Assembly: GCF_010015445.1 (NCBI RefSeq)
Contig: NC_053116.1
Span: 9,275,085 to 9,339,084 of the forward strand
DNA: 64,000 bases
Reading direction: 5' to 3'
Origin: Perca fluviatilis
Taxonomy: Eukaryota > Chordata > Actinopteri > Perciformes > Percidae
Positions 41,201 to 53,942 of this stretch are shown here, piece after piece (position 1 is the stretch's first letter; each line of letters starts with the position of its first letter). A program made the translations under genes and the position numbers. The notes below the pieces were generated by a model. That model made no database searches and was not told the origin of the DNA. It was given only the letters and a program-made list of their open reading frames with translations.

Positions 41201-44200
41201 GCCGTCATTGTCTTATACACAACTCTCTCTCCGTTGCTGTTATGGCTGACCAGGAACCCACTTCCGGGTCGTCCAGCTCTGGCTTTTTTAATTTGCGCTT
41301 AGTCTATATCGACGCCGTTTCATTTCCGGGATTGTACAGGTGCTGCCGGAAATTCCGCCTGATGGACCTCCTTTTCGGCCGGACGTCCGTCACCTTCCGC
41401 TTTCTTTGTGTCGGCATTCTAAACTCAGGTGGATTTCTGAGGACTATGGTTAACTGCTCCTCAGATCTCTGCAGAGTAACTCCAGACAGCTAGCTAGACT
41501 ATCTGTCCAGTCTGAGTTTTCTGTTGCACGACTGAAACGACTTTTGAACGTACACAAACAAGTTTCTTCCCGAGGTTATTTTGCAGAGGCACTGTCATTG
41601 AGTCCAGCGCTTAGCCCCGCCCAAGACGATTGCGATTGGTTTAAAGAAATGCCAATAAACCAGAGCACATTTTTCTCCCATCCCAGATTGTTGTGTGGAC
41701 TAGCCAGACCTTCCTCTGCAGCGCTGTGGAGATAGGTCTGGCGATGCAAGACTGATTTGCGCTTGACATAGTGTGACCGACTTGCACGCCAATCTGCTTG
41801 TTGTGCTAACATCAGCACCTGTTGCTAACGGCGGGAATTACACTTATGAATTTGTTTGCGCAAAAGTACTGTTCAAAATTTGCATATTCAGTTTGATACG
41901 CAATAGCATGAAATGTGGATATAGGGAACATCTCTAGGGTTCACTGCCATACTACTGTAACACCTATAAACATTTTGACCACCATTGTTTACACAGTTCC
42001 AAAGGAAGTTTTCATTTCGAGGGCAATTACTTTTTATATGAGACAATAACTGTTTTAGAAGCATTTGTTAAAGTTTGGGTGAGTTCTGACCTTTTGTGCT
42101 GTACATACCTTATAAGCTATTTTGAAAAATGCAACTCGAGCTTTGAAAATGTTAACACTGTTTCAAGAAATGAGCCAAAGCAATTAAGAAAAACTGTAAA
42201 GAAAACACAGAATCGACTGATGGGGATGCTACAATTGGCCAGAATTTTGTCACTGCTGCCTGATAATTAAAAATAGCACCTGGCCTGAGGGGGACACTAC
42301 AGTTAAAGGTCAAATTGGTACATTTTAAAAGGCCACAGCCATTACACCACTAAACTGTTTTCTAAAATATACGGAGGGATGATTTATACTGAATTCCTAA
42401 GGATATATCTTGGATTTCACTTTAAAGGAAATGGTTTGACATTTTGGGGAATACGTTTACAGTATATGGGAGAAGATGCCCTCCCTAAGAAGATTGTTTA
42501 CTCTACAAGGTGTTTTTAATGTGGTTTTGATATGTACAGTATGATGATGCATAAACCAACCCAGTGTGGGGGGTAATATGTTGGTAGTAGAGTATATATG
42601 GTAGTATATATTTGAAAGTAGTTGTTTTAAAAAAAAAAAACTGGGGGAAAAATATGCCATCTGGAGTAAATTAAATTTTTGATATCTACAAATGATATCA
42701 TTTATATCATTAAGACTATCTCATCACAAGCATTTGTTAGTTATTGATTTTTATTGATCTTTTAGACTGAGCAACAATAATCTTAAAAAAAAGTTAATTC
42801 AAACAGACTTTTGTTAAATGATATCTAGCTTTAAATGATTTCTGCCTCAAACTAAATAACAAATATATAATAAAAATAATAAAATGTCATCATTTTCGCA
42901 TCATAAAGAGAGGTCCATGTAGCCTGACAAACCAGACCTTTCATGGAACTATAATATAATGTCTTAATGTCAGAGCTCATTCTGCTAAAAACCAATAGAG
43001 GACATCTCGCCCCAGATGTGCATGTTTCACATGTTTATGACTATCAAATACATTTACCTACCTAGCTTCAAACTAATGCGGTGTTTCATACATGAATCCC
43101 AAAATACAGAGAGAGGAAGAATTAGATCCTCAAAATTTGCTGATGAGCAAAATCCCAATACAAAAGCAAGTAAGATGCACATTTACAACCTTCTTGAATG
43201 TAGGCAACACATAGACATTAGTTTCACTGACATTTGTTGGGCACAGTCTAAGTTACATGCGGGAGGACATCTTCTCCCGTAGTATCTTTATTTCATTTCT
43301 TGCCAAAAGTTAGATGAGAAGATCAATACCACTTATGTTTTGTATAAAGACTGGAAACATGAGTCTTTGTACAAGGGACTTCTAAAGCTCACTAACACGT
43401 TATGTCTTGATTATTTCACCTGTACAAAACAAAAAGTGTAAAAGTGACAAGTTTTGGATTTACGGGCATTATGTCAAGGGCAGTGATGAGGATACTCCAG
43501 GAAGTGACCTAGGCTACAGGTTTCCTCCTGTTTCCAGTCGTTATGCTGAGCTGAGCTAACCGGCTGCTGGCTATAGCTTCATATGTACTGCACAGGCATT
43601 TGTCATCTCATTCTCTGCAAAAGAGCGAATAAGCAGTTTTTTTACCAAAATCTCAACCTAATTCTTTACGTTGTGGAAGCCAAGACATTATGATTATGTT
43701 ATTAAATATACACCAGTCTCAAAATAGATAAATTCGAGAAGGATGTGCATTTACTTTATAGCCTTGACTGTGTTCAGTAACCTCCGCCTTTGCTTACTCG
43801 TGTGCGAGTTGTGGAAATAATTTGCAGTACACAGGAATCTAATTAGGGGCCTAATATAACACAATTCCCTACCAGTCCTAAAGCTCACAGCTCAGGCTGT
43901 AATATCTCTGTGCTCAAACACACCAGGATAGGTCTTTATGATGATGGATTGTCCATAGAGATATGGGAAAGGTGAGAAAATAGGCCCTACTTTTGTATTG
44001 ATTGTTTTTGGTGGGGACTCTATAAAAAAATAAAAAATAAGACGTAGCACCTGTTAAGATGTCAAAGTAGGCGTAAGCTGTATAAACCTAATCTAACCAG
44101 GTTAGTGAGCAAAGGAAATGTCTTCCTTTTATAAACAGTGTGATAAAAGAATACACAAACTGGTACCTCCACTAAATCTCGTGATATGTGTGAGGGGATT

Positions 44201-47200
44201 TTCTTTTTAGCAGAGCTCTGATGTCAACACAAATGCTTAAAGGCAATTACAGTTATCAGACAAACACATTAAAGAATATCATCATTTTTGGTCTCAGAGA
44301 CATCAGAGAGCATTCAAATCAAAAAAAGTACAAATATGAATCAATCCATTGTAACCAATATATTTAAAATGAGATGTGAATGAAATGAAAAAAGGATTTC
44401 TCCAAATATGAACTACTTCCCGACAAGCAGCGAACCAAAGAATGTTTTGGTATGTGTCCTTGTGGGCTAATATTTTTTTTTTTTTTTTTTTTAAACCCTA
44501 TCAGAAACCCACCAGGGGTGCTCGTGCAGCTTCTCATTTTTAAACCTTTGTAGACCATTCATCAATGTGACATAGCACATTAAGGATCAGGATGAACTTG
44601 CCTCTCACACTTTCTGGCTACAGTAGACAGCGGCAGCTCTTCATTAATCCTGAAGAAATTATCCAAAGTAGGAAGTATAGCGTATTTCAAGGCTGCAAAT
44701 TTATATTTATGTCCTACTGCGTATTGCTGCTGTGCATGTTTGAATGTGTCAAATCAGTAATCAGTGTTGCTTGGCTGGGTTTTGTGGCTTCGTGCTGCGA
44801 TGGCTACATGTACTGAATAGTGGGCATTGTTGACGTTTTACTGTACTAATGTTTTGCTGCTTCATGGCTTGTGCACGTCTTGAGAATGCTTATTTTGTTG
44901 CTGTTGCTGTCTGTATGGTGTGTTGTTGTTGGGCTTGTGTCGATTGGCAATCGCAACGTATTTCGACGATTGGAGGGATGATCAATTGTTTTTGTTTTTT
45001 TCCTACACTGATATTAAGGCAATTTTAACAAAGAAATTCTAGAATCTCTAGATGTTTCTGGTGGAGCGGCATGTCTCCTCGCTGAGGCTGAGCCCCGTTA
45101 ATCAGCACGAGTGAATTTCAAATCCTTAATTGCAAAGCCGTTTTCCGTCTCTTTTCCAAGGACATTGTCTAGTTCATTCGAACTACAGATTACTTGCATA
45201 ATGTAATGTAATGGACAATTACGCTTCCAACCTGTAGGGGGGACCGAAGCGGGAAAAGTTACATAGCGTTGCTTTAAACTGAACATGATGCTGTGATATT
45301 GTCGCACCAGCACAGACACACAGATTTTTTTGAAAGGGAGCCGTTGTTGAAATAAGAGGAGACATTGCTATTAAATTGATTGTTTTTTTAGATGTTTAAA
45401 TATTTGTAATAAAATGTTCACACTCTTCAATCAGTGTTTATTCACGTTACTTTAACTGTATTGCTCTGCCTCCGTCGCTGAGCCACACCGCTGCCCACTG
45501 GAGATCGGATCACCTATTGGCGACCTCGAGCAATCACGATTGGACGATATGAAAATTGATCGCCCAACCCTACTTGTCGTTTTCCAATCAGCTCTTTTAA
45601 CAATCAGCTCACTGGTTTCAAATCATCTCGCCAAACGACTGCAATTGAAAGTTAAACGTGCGGTGTACTAGCTGCAGCCGACCTGTCGAGCACCAGTGCG
45701 ACGTCATGGGAGCGCTGTAGCTGTTTATACTCCCTCGTGGTGGTCGCGACACTAGTTGCAGTCTTTTCCTGAACAGAGGTGGCGCTAATGAGGAAAGGCT
45801 ACCGACTTTGCTCTTTCTACGGACCAGAAGAAGAAGAAAAAGGTAAACAATGGCAGAACTGGCAGCAGCATTAATGTCAATGCTTCGATTTGATTGGATG
45901 ACCTACTTCGTCGGATGAAGCTTTTCATTCACCATAAAAGAACTCCTCTTAACCCAGTAAGTTAACAAGAGAGACTTGCAGTCACTCTGAGAGTCCTGGC
46001 ATCCAGTTGCCCTCGAGCTCGTTCAGACTTCCTGTTTCCGCTTTGTCGCACGCCGCTAAACGAAATAGAGTGGTGCACGCCCTCTAGACACACGCTCAAA
46101 ATCCTGACGCGCCAGGAAGATCTACGTCATTTTGACGTTACATTGGCGCGAAAGCTCGGATGCGGCAACTGTAAAACAGCCTTTAGCCAGCTGGGTAACG
46201 CTGGCACATTTACAGAAATGTTAATTAATGTGCATTGTCATTATAAATGAATCAAATGAGATGAGATGAGCTGTGCTGTGCTGTGCTTGCTGTTAATTGA
46301 TATGGAGGCCCGGGCTATACACATATGCATAATATCCCCGTGAAGCCATGAAGGACACCTAGTGAAACAGAAGTAACCTTGGGGACTTATTCCTTTGGAA
46401 ATATATGCACTCCCCTCAGTGTGACAAATAATTGAAGAGGGCCATCTAGACACTACTGCAACAGAGAACTATCCATCTGTGAGGCTGTACAAAAGAGATA
46501 TTGGAATAATAACTCATGGATTACCAGAATGACGGAGTAGAGTTTCTTCATCTCCTCACACGTCTTCGTCAGTGCAGCGAGATCCGTGTTATATTTCTCA
46601 ATTGCCATCTAGGGTATAGGGAAAAGCACAAGGAGAAGAAGTGGTGTGACGTGTGTGTGTGGCAAATTGTGTTAATCAGGTGACAGTGGTGGGGAGGGGG
46701 ATATCACTGCAAAACTGTGGATGCTGCTCCTGTCTGTTCAGAGCACACATTATCTGTGCTTATCCAAATAATGTATTTGAATTTGTGTACATCCCTAGTG
46801 GTGCTTATGCTCCCAAACAGGTAGCAATGTGCCATTAAAAGAAGCGATAAGGAAGTAAACCACTATTAGATGGAAATAATTTGTTTATGCGAGACACGAT
46901 CCATGTAATAAATATCGTGTTTTAGGAATGTAACGACACAGTTCAAGGTACGATTTTCTCACGTTTTGGCCTCTTATCAAAAGTGCAACTGAAATTTTGT
47001 TTCATCCTAAATAACACAAATTAAATAGAACATTAATAGTTTGATCTTGTACCCCAATTTCACATAATTTTTAAATCTCTTTAAATAAATCAATTAAGAA
47101 GACAAACAAGTGAAATCAAAGGGAGATTACGCCCTGGGCCGTTTAAAAATTGCGTTGCAATTAATACATTTTTTATCTTAACAAGTTTAAATCTTTACAC

Positions 47201-47432
47201 ATTTATATCAATTTCTAACCAATTTACGATGCATCAGTACATCCCTACCGTGTTTGTTTACAAAAAGACACGTTGTACCTTTTTAAATTAATGCTTAAAT
47301 AAATAATTAACACAGGATTTACTACTTCACCTTCAGGTCTTTGGAGAAGTTTGGGTGAACCCCAGCATTTCTCTTCCTGGAGGTTTTCCTGTACTGAATG
47401 ACTTTCTGCAGTTCATTCTTCAGGACTGAAGC

Positions 47433-47473
<41 letters not shown>

Positions 47474-50400
47474 ACACACACCATTTGGTTAACATCTATC
47501 ATATTTGACCACTGAAGCAAATACCTGCTTTAAATCAGCTCCTGTCTCGTGTGATGGGACGTACAGTATTTGCGCTTGTGGCAACTGTTTGTAAGTCATC
47601 ATATAGACAATATATTGGGTTGAGCCCATACATATATTCCCTTGACAATGAGATTGAGCCCATACATTCCCTCGACAATAAGATGATAGTGTTTCAACAA
47701 AGTATACTAAAACTGTAATTACAGAAAGATCTAGTAAATGTTGCTATCATACTTTCTCACAAATAACTTGTGTTGGTACAAAAAACGTTGGGTCAATAAT
47801 GCAGTGATGTCAGCAGATTTGAGAACAACAGTCTTTGGAAGCAGTAGTAAAATGTGATCTACTCACCATCTACTTCTGCGGTCAGGCCTTTGATGGAAGC
47901 TATCCAACAGAGTAAAAACAAAAAAAAAAAACGTGACAGAGAAAATACACGTTTCATTTAACAGACCTCAATTGAAAAGTGGCACACAGATTTCTTACTG
48001 CTTTGATCAAGTCTTGATTAGCAAATACCTCCAGGGACAGTTTCAAATTCTGCCAACTCCTGAGTAAAAGTGGCCAGGCACGGTTCATGCAACATGATCT
48101 GCTCCACAAGGGCGTGGGCCAAGGTGAACTTCCTGTCTCTCCCACGGAGCTGGGAGAGCTGGGGAGGGAGAAAACACAGAGTGAATAAAGGCCACGGCCT
48201 GTACGAACCTATATCTCCCTGCTATACAGCCCAAGGACGTGTGACACAAATGTTTCCTTACTGAAGGCCAGGAAAAGAATAGGATGGCAATGCATAGGTT
48301 TTGTTGACATTTATCAAGAGACTTTTTCTTTGTCTAACAAAGTGTTAGCAAAACACCTTGCCGTAAGTGTTTATACCAATGTAAACTCCTATATCAGTGA
48401 TGAAATGTACAGTTTGTAAATTCCAAGCGTGTGTAGTGTTTTTGTAAATCTTTTTTTATTTACTCAAAGTAGTAGCAGCACCACTAACCGTGACTGCTTT
48501 CATATATTTGGATAACATGGTAATGATGACTCTAAAATTCAAGCCATGTTGCACTTGATGGTGCCACATAATTGAAATGCAAGAGGGACCTCTCTAACCT
48601 TGTGATAGGCACTCGTAGTCTTTTTCTAGGTTATGTTGTTTACCAATTTAAAGCCCAGCTAGTCAGTCTCCGAGGACTACAAGACGCGCACAAGTATTTA
48701 CGCCTACAAGTAAATAACATTCAAAAAAAAAGAAAAGATCAGAGATAACCTTGATGCATTTTTCTTGGAAGCAGTTGGCCATTAATTTGATGAGAGTCTG
48801 TCTCAAGCAGCAACAGTTTACTATTCTCATTTCGACCTGGAAACACCTCTGAGGGAACAAGAGGCCTCGGCTTCATTAAATGTTGCAGAGGACATTTTGC
48901 TTCTGTGCCATGAGCACTGCCCCTTAAACCTTCCCAGTAGTGGCTCAAACCTAAATCAGAGAAAGGCTAAAAAAACTCCTACAAACCCGGGACAAGACTT
49001 AAAACCATACATCCACCAACTACTGAACCTTAATAGGAGTGGTTTATTTTTTGGGGGAAATATGCTTATTGGCTCTCTCGTCGTGAGTTTGACGAGAAGA
49101 ATGAGACCACTCTCGTATCTGTACGGTAAATATGAAATTAGAGCCAGTTAGCTTAGCACAAAGACTGGAAACGGGAAAACGGCTAGCCTGACTCTGTCAC
49201 CACCAACCAGCACCTCATTAGCGCACTTACAAACATGTTATGTCTTGTTTGTGTACTCCGAGGTGTGAAAACATGTTGTGGTTTTACAGGGATTATGTGC
49301 TGGACTATTTCTAGCCTAGGCATTGTGACTTCCTGAAATAGGTCATCATTCTGAGGAGAGATTTCAAAAATGTCACTGCTCTGGGCCAAGAAATAGCTCA
49401 GGTTCGCTTGAAATATTTGTTTGTTAAATTCGTAACCTTTGGACAGAGCCAGCATAGCTGTTTCCCTCTTTTTCCAGCCTTCATGCTAAGCTAGCTGTCT
49501 CCTGGCTCCAGCTTCATAGTTACCGGACAGATATGAGAGAGGTGTCAATCTTCTCATCTAACTCTCGGCAAGATATGCACGTCTCCCAAAAAACTTTCCT
49601 TTTAAAGGTCCTATGACATACTGCTTTTTGGATGCTTTTATGTAGGTCTTAGTGGTCCCCTAATACTGTATCTGAAGTCTCTTTTATATAGACCTTAGTG
49701 GTCCCCTAATACTGTATCTGAAGTCTCTTTCCCAAAATTGGAGATTCCAGATCAGCCCATCTGAGCTTTCATTTTCTCAAAGGCAGAGCAGGATACCCAG
49801 GGCTCGGTTTACTCCTATCACCATTTCTAGCCACTGGGGGACCATGGGCAGGCTGGGGGAACTCATATTAATGTTAAAAAAAAACTTCATGCCATGGGAC
49901 CTTTTTTAAAATCAGCCGGAAAACAGACTTTCTGAATTAATCAAAAGATCCACTGACTGACTAGTTAATGATGGTTCACTTGTAAGACAGTCAGCCACGA
50001 GTGGCCGCACTTTGTGCAAAGTTTAATTTCTCCTGTGATGCCAGGTAGTGACGCAACTGTCAGGAGGACTGTGTCAAAGGACCTGAGTGAACCTGAGCAA
50101 GAGAGACAGTAGAAAGAAGATGCAGAGAAGCCCTGCTGTGTATATCAATGAGTAGTCTTATTAGCCCTGTGCTGCAACTCGATCAAAGGTCAGGCAACAG
50201 TAGTGGAGTCACACTTTAGTTAAGGAGGAGAGGCGGAATCCCTTGGCCTTTTCCTTCCTGGCGTTCTCGTTGAGGTAATTGCCAATGGCGAGGAGGTACT
50301 CCAGCACGGAAACAAATGACCTGCTGTTGTTCAGCTGCGTGCACATTCTGATCTTCTGGTTAATCAGCTGGAAGACAAACAGGGGCACACAGCAAAGTCA

Positions 50401-53400
50401 TTTTCTTTCTGTAATCCGACTGCATATAGACATTCATTTCTCCACACAACAACTTTAAATGCTGTTAGGCTGGAGCTTGGTTAGGGGCTGTCTGTGCTGA
50501 CATGTGTAGACAAAAATAACCCAAGGCGTTTACTATTTTACATTATAATAAACAGCAATCTCACGACACCTCGTTTGACCTCAAAATGAATAATCGGGGC
50601 CTTGTTGTTTGGCGCGATCATTATTTGGTATGCAATTGTGTCAAGTACAAATATCCCTCTAGAATATCGTACAATTTCCCTGCCTAACCAGTTCTGAACA
50701 GATCCTGTGAATATGGATCGAAATTATACTGAAAGTCTGAAAAGAAATAAAAGTGGGATTTCAGGTTTTGCCAATGGGGTGTTGGAGGAAAAAGGAGTGG
50801 ATGCCATGGGAGTCGTAGTCCTTGACAAAGAGTTAGCTTTTCCAAACAAAAGGTCCATGCCAGCCAGCTACAACACTCCCACCATATGCTCCTGTTTTAA
50901 GAATAACTTCCCAAAACCTTGTGGGACTGCCTCAATTACACGGAAGAGAAGGCGGATATGCAGCTACATTATATCTACTGTTTTTGCAGAGGACCATGTG
51001 TACCATCGTGGAAAACCACTGTAGTTTGTGTAAAGAATAAATGAGACGGCGCAGCTCGTTAGATTGCGTAACCTGCTTTCAGAGTCCCTTCTGATTTAGT
51101 ATCGAGGTTAAATTGGACAAAAATAGGTGTAGGCGTGATCTATACTTTCAAAATAAATGTTAAAATGTTTTTGATGATTCATGTTGATCTTAAGGGCATT
51201 AGGTTGTTGGTCATAACCATGCTTGGTCTTAGCTAGCAGAGCAATATCAATGAAGGATGTGTGTGTTTCAGCTTTGTTTACATTCCTGAAAGAGCATGGC
51301 TGTGCTTCAACGTATTAATTTCTCTCTCTCTCTCGTCCTCTACCTCAGATCAGGATCTAACACCACGGGTGGAACATTGAGGCTGGCCCCAGTCGGGACT
51401 GTCTCATCCCCAGCATGGGAGATGGTTTCTATAGAAAAGCTCAGGGCTATGTGATGCTCTTCATCAAAGGTGAGGAAGTTAACCAGACATGCATTTGCCA
51501 AAATACAGTACATGCAAACAGATAGTCTTCATCCTTGAAGTCTCTTGTAAAATAAAAAAATAAATAAATAAAGCGCATCACTTTTGTGTGGCTTGTCCAA
51601 CTAAGTTTTTGAGTGTTCTGGTATTTCACCCCGATGGGCGTGGTTTTGCAGGATGCAGCAGTGCACGCTGGCCATCTCATCTCCGCTTAGGCGAGCTCCG
51701 TGGCCATCAGCCCGTGCTCTGAGCGCACAATCCTACTTTACGTGATGATGTGCATGCACCTTTGAATGATTTTGGGTTGATGAAAGTGAGAAGTTGGATC
51801 GAGTGGCAAAGTATGGGCTATTTTTTATTTCTAAAGCTTAGAAAATTAGGCAAACTAGACTCAATAATACACACTTATAAGATCTCTTTATTAAATGCAT
51901 GTCAAGTATGACGGCATACAGAAAATTCATTTATTTTTATTCGTTTTCCTATAATTTGTATATTTGGTCTTACAGCTGTGATAGTCTGACTTTTTGGGCT
52001 GTACATCTTATAATTCAAGATATTACATTGATAACTGAATACAGACCCCCCCCCAATCTGAGTAGATTTTCAATGGAGATATTTTAATATATCTGAATGT
52101 ACTATTAATACACTATTTAGTTGTTGCCTACACATTTTCCAGTATGTTATGATGGTTAATTTGAGAATTTATCAGCAGCCAGGTAAGTCATTTGAAAATC
52201 TGCAGGGAAGTCTAGTCACAGTTGCAGCGATACCAGCAGTACAAGGAGCAAATCGTAAATAGATTATCACAAAAAAATAAAAATAATAATCTCTGTTAGA
52301 AATTGCAATTAGGCGTAAGGTCTCCTGCAGGTTTAATCTTGGGGTTAAGGCAAAGAGTATGTTATTAAACAACTTTTGAGGTTATGGTTTTGCTAGCTTA
52401 TACAAAAAGTGACGAGACAACCCAATGTGAGCACACTAGTACTTGACGGTTGGTGGGAATCGCAGTTGTAGTGGCTTCCGCGCCCAACAGCCACACGGAG
52501 CTCATTCCACACTCCAAAACAAACTTTGACACATGACACAAAGGTGGGATTTCTTCTTTATCGGAAGTGTTTAACAGTTGTTGCAAGAGAAAAAGGATGA
52601 AGACTAACCGTTTAGTTTGCAAATGCATGTCCGGTAAACTTCTCCACCTTCATTAAAGGCCAGGGCATCCCCGCTTTCCTAAGCCTTTGGTACCTTCCAT
52701 GACCATAATGGGGCTAGATGGAGGCAAATCCACAGCCCAGTATTTCCTTATCGCTCTGTATTCGCAAACCCACTTTTTAGCGATCCACTCAAATCTGAAG
52801 GAATTGATTTTAAATCCCTCTCGTGACTATATGCCAGAAACGTTTTCTGTTTTACTCGGAAATATGTCACATTGAAGAAGCTAAGGATGCGCTTACTTTT
52901 GTGTCATTGTGACCACACAAAAAAAAAAAAAGCAAGAGCGATTAACAAAACTGCTGAAAAAGCTACTTTTGGTTTTTACCATCTCAGCCTCAGGGAGGTG
53001 CATGCCTCCCTGTCCAGAGCGCTCGCTGTCTACTGCATCACTAGCTAAGGCTCTGTGTCTTTGCCTCTCTTATTTATATTTGGAAATGGCTGCACACAGA
53101 ACACAGTAAACCGTTTTAAAGAAGAAGCCAGGGCCACATCGCAGAATAAAACCTGACATCCTGGGAGTGAGATAAAGCACCAACAAGCACATGATAGGTT
53201 AGAAACATCCCCCCAGGTGGTGGTGACTTCTCTATTTTCTCTCCTTAAGCCTCTATGTCCGTCAAGTGGCGAGTAAATCCGCCTTAATATTCGGGCTTTA
53301 GGAAGCCTGTCGTGTCAGAGAATTGACGGATTTAGAGTGTTCTGCACACATTGTATTGTACCTGCACGCAAGTACCAAGGTTTGATCAACAAATGATCAT

Positions 53401-53911
53401 TTTATAATTATATCTAAGCTACAACTCGGCAGTAAGAGAAACGACATCAGGAAGAGAAAGCCAAGAGTGAATTAAAACTTCATGAAATTGCTAATCTTTT
53501 TTTGTCGAGTCATCTTGCCAGCACGCAATATGTTTGTCTTTGGTTGCTAGACAAAGAAGAAATTAGTGCCACAGTCTATGGATTACAGTGCCATCATTCT
53601 TATCCATTGTTTCTCCTCATTCTCAAACAGTCAGCAGACAGGAGATTAGGACTGAAGCACTGATGCAGAGAGGAACAGAGGATTGAGAGAATCACATAAA
53701 ATAAAAAATAAATAAAAAAGATCGGGAGCTGGGAGGTATTCTTGTGTGACTGCAATATCTTCACACCCTGCAGTCCCCAATGCCAACACACCACAATTCT
53801 CTATAAGAGATAACGATTAGTCTCACTAATGATTAACCTGAAATCTTCAGATACTACAAGCCTAAAACATTTGTCTGTATGTGTAAGGGTTAAGAAAATG
53901 CAATATAATAA

Positions 53912-53942
<31 letters not shown>

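Larger units (their letters stand above)
38276..46524 (-). other. Formin last intron (about 8.2 kb), repeat-bearing
   Basis: Large intron. It holds copies of teleost-type dispersed repeats at 38817-39098, 41250-41760 and 43275-43640, a T-run at 44469-44492, and other probable repeats at 44940-46150. No exon was recognised inside. Confidence 0.7.

Noticed and set aside
51360..51470. Possible plus-strand exon with flanking CAG and GTGAGG
   Set aside because: Splice-like borders exist, but no frame gives a recognisable product and no partner exon was found. Lies in a formin intron on the opposite strand.
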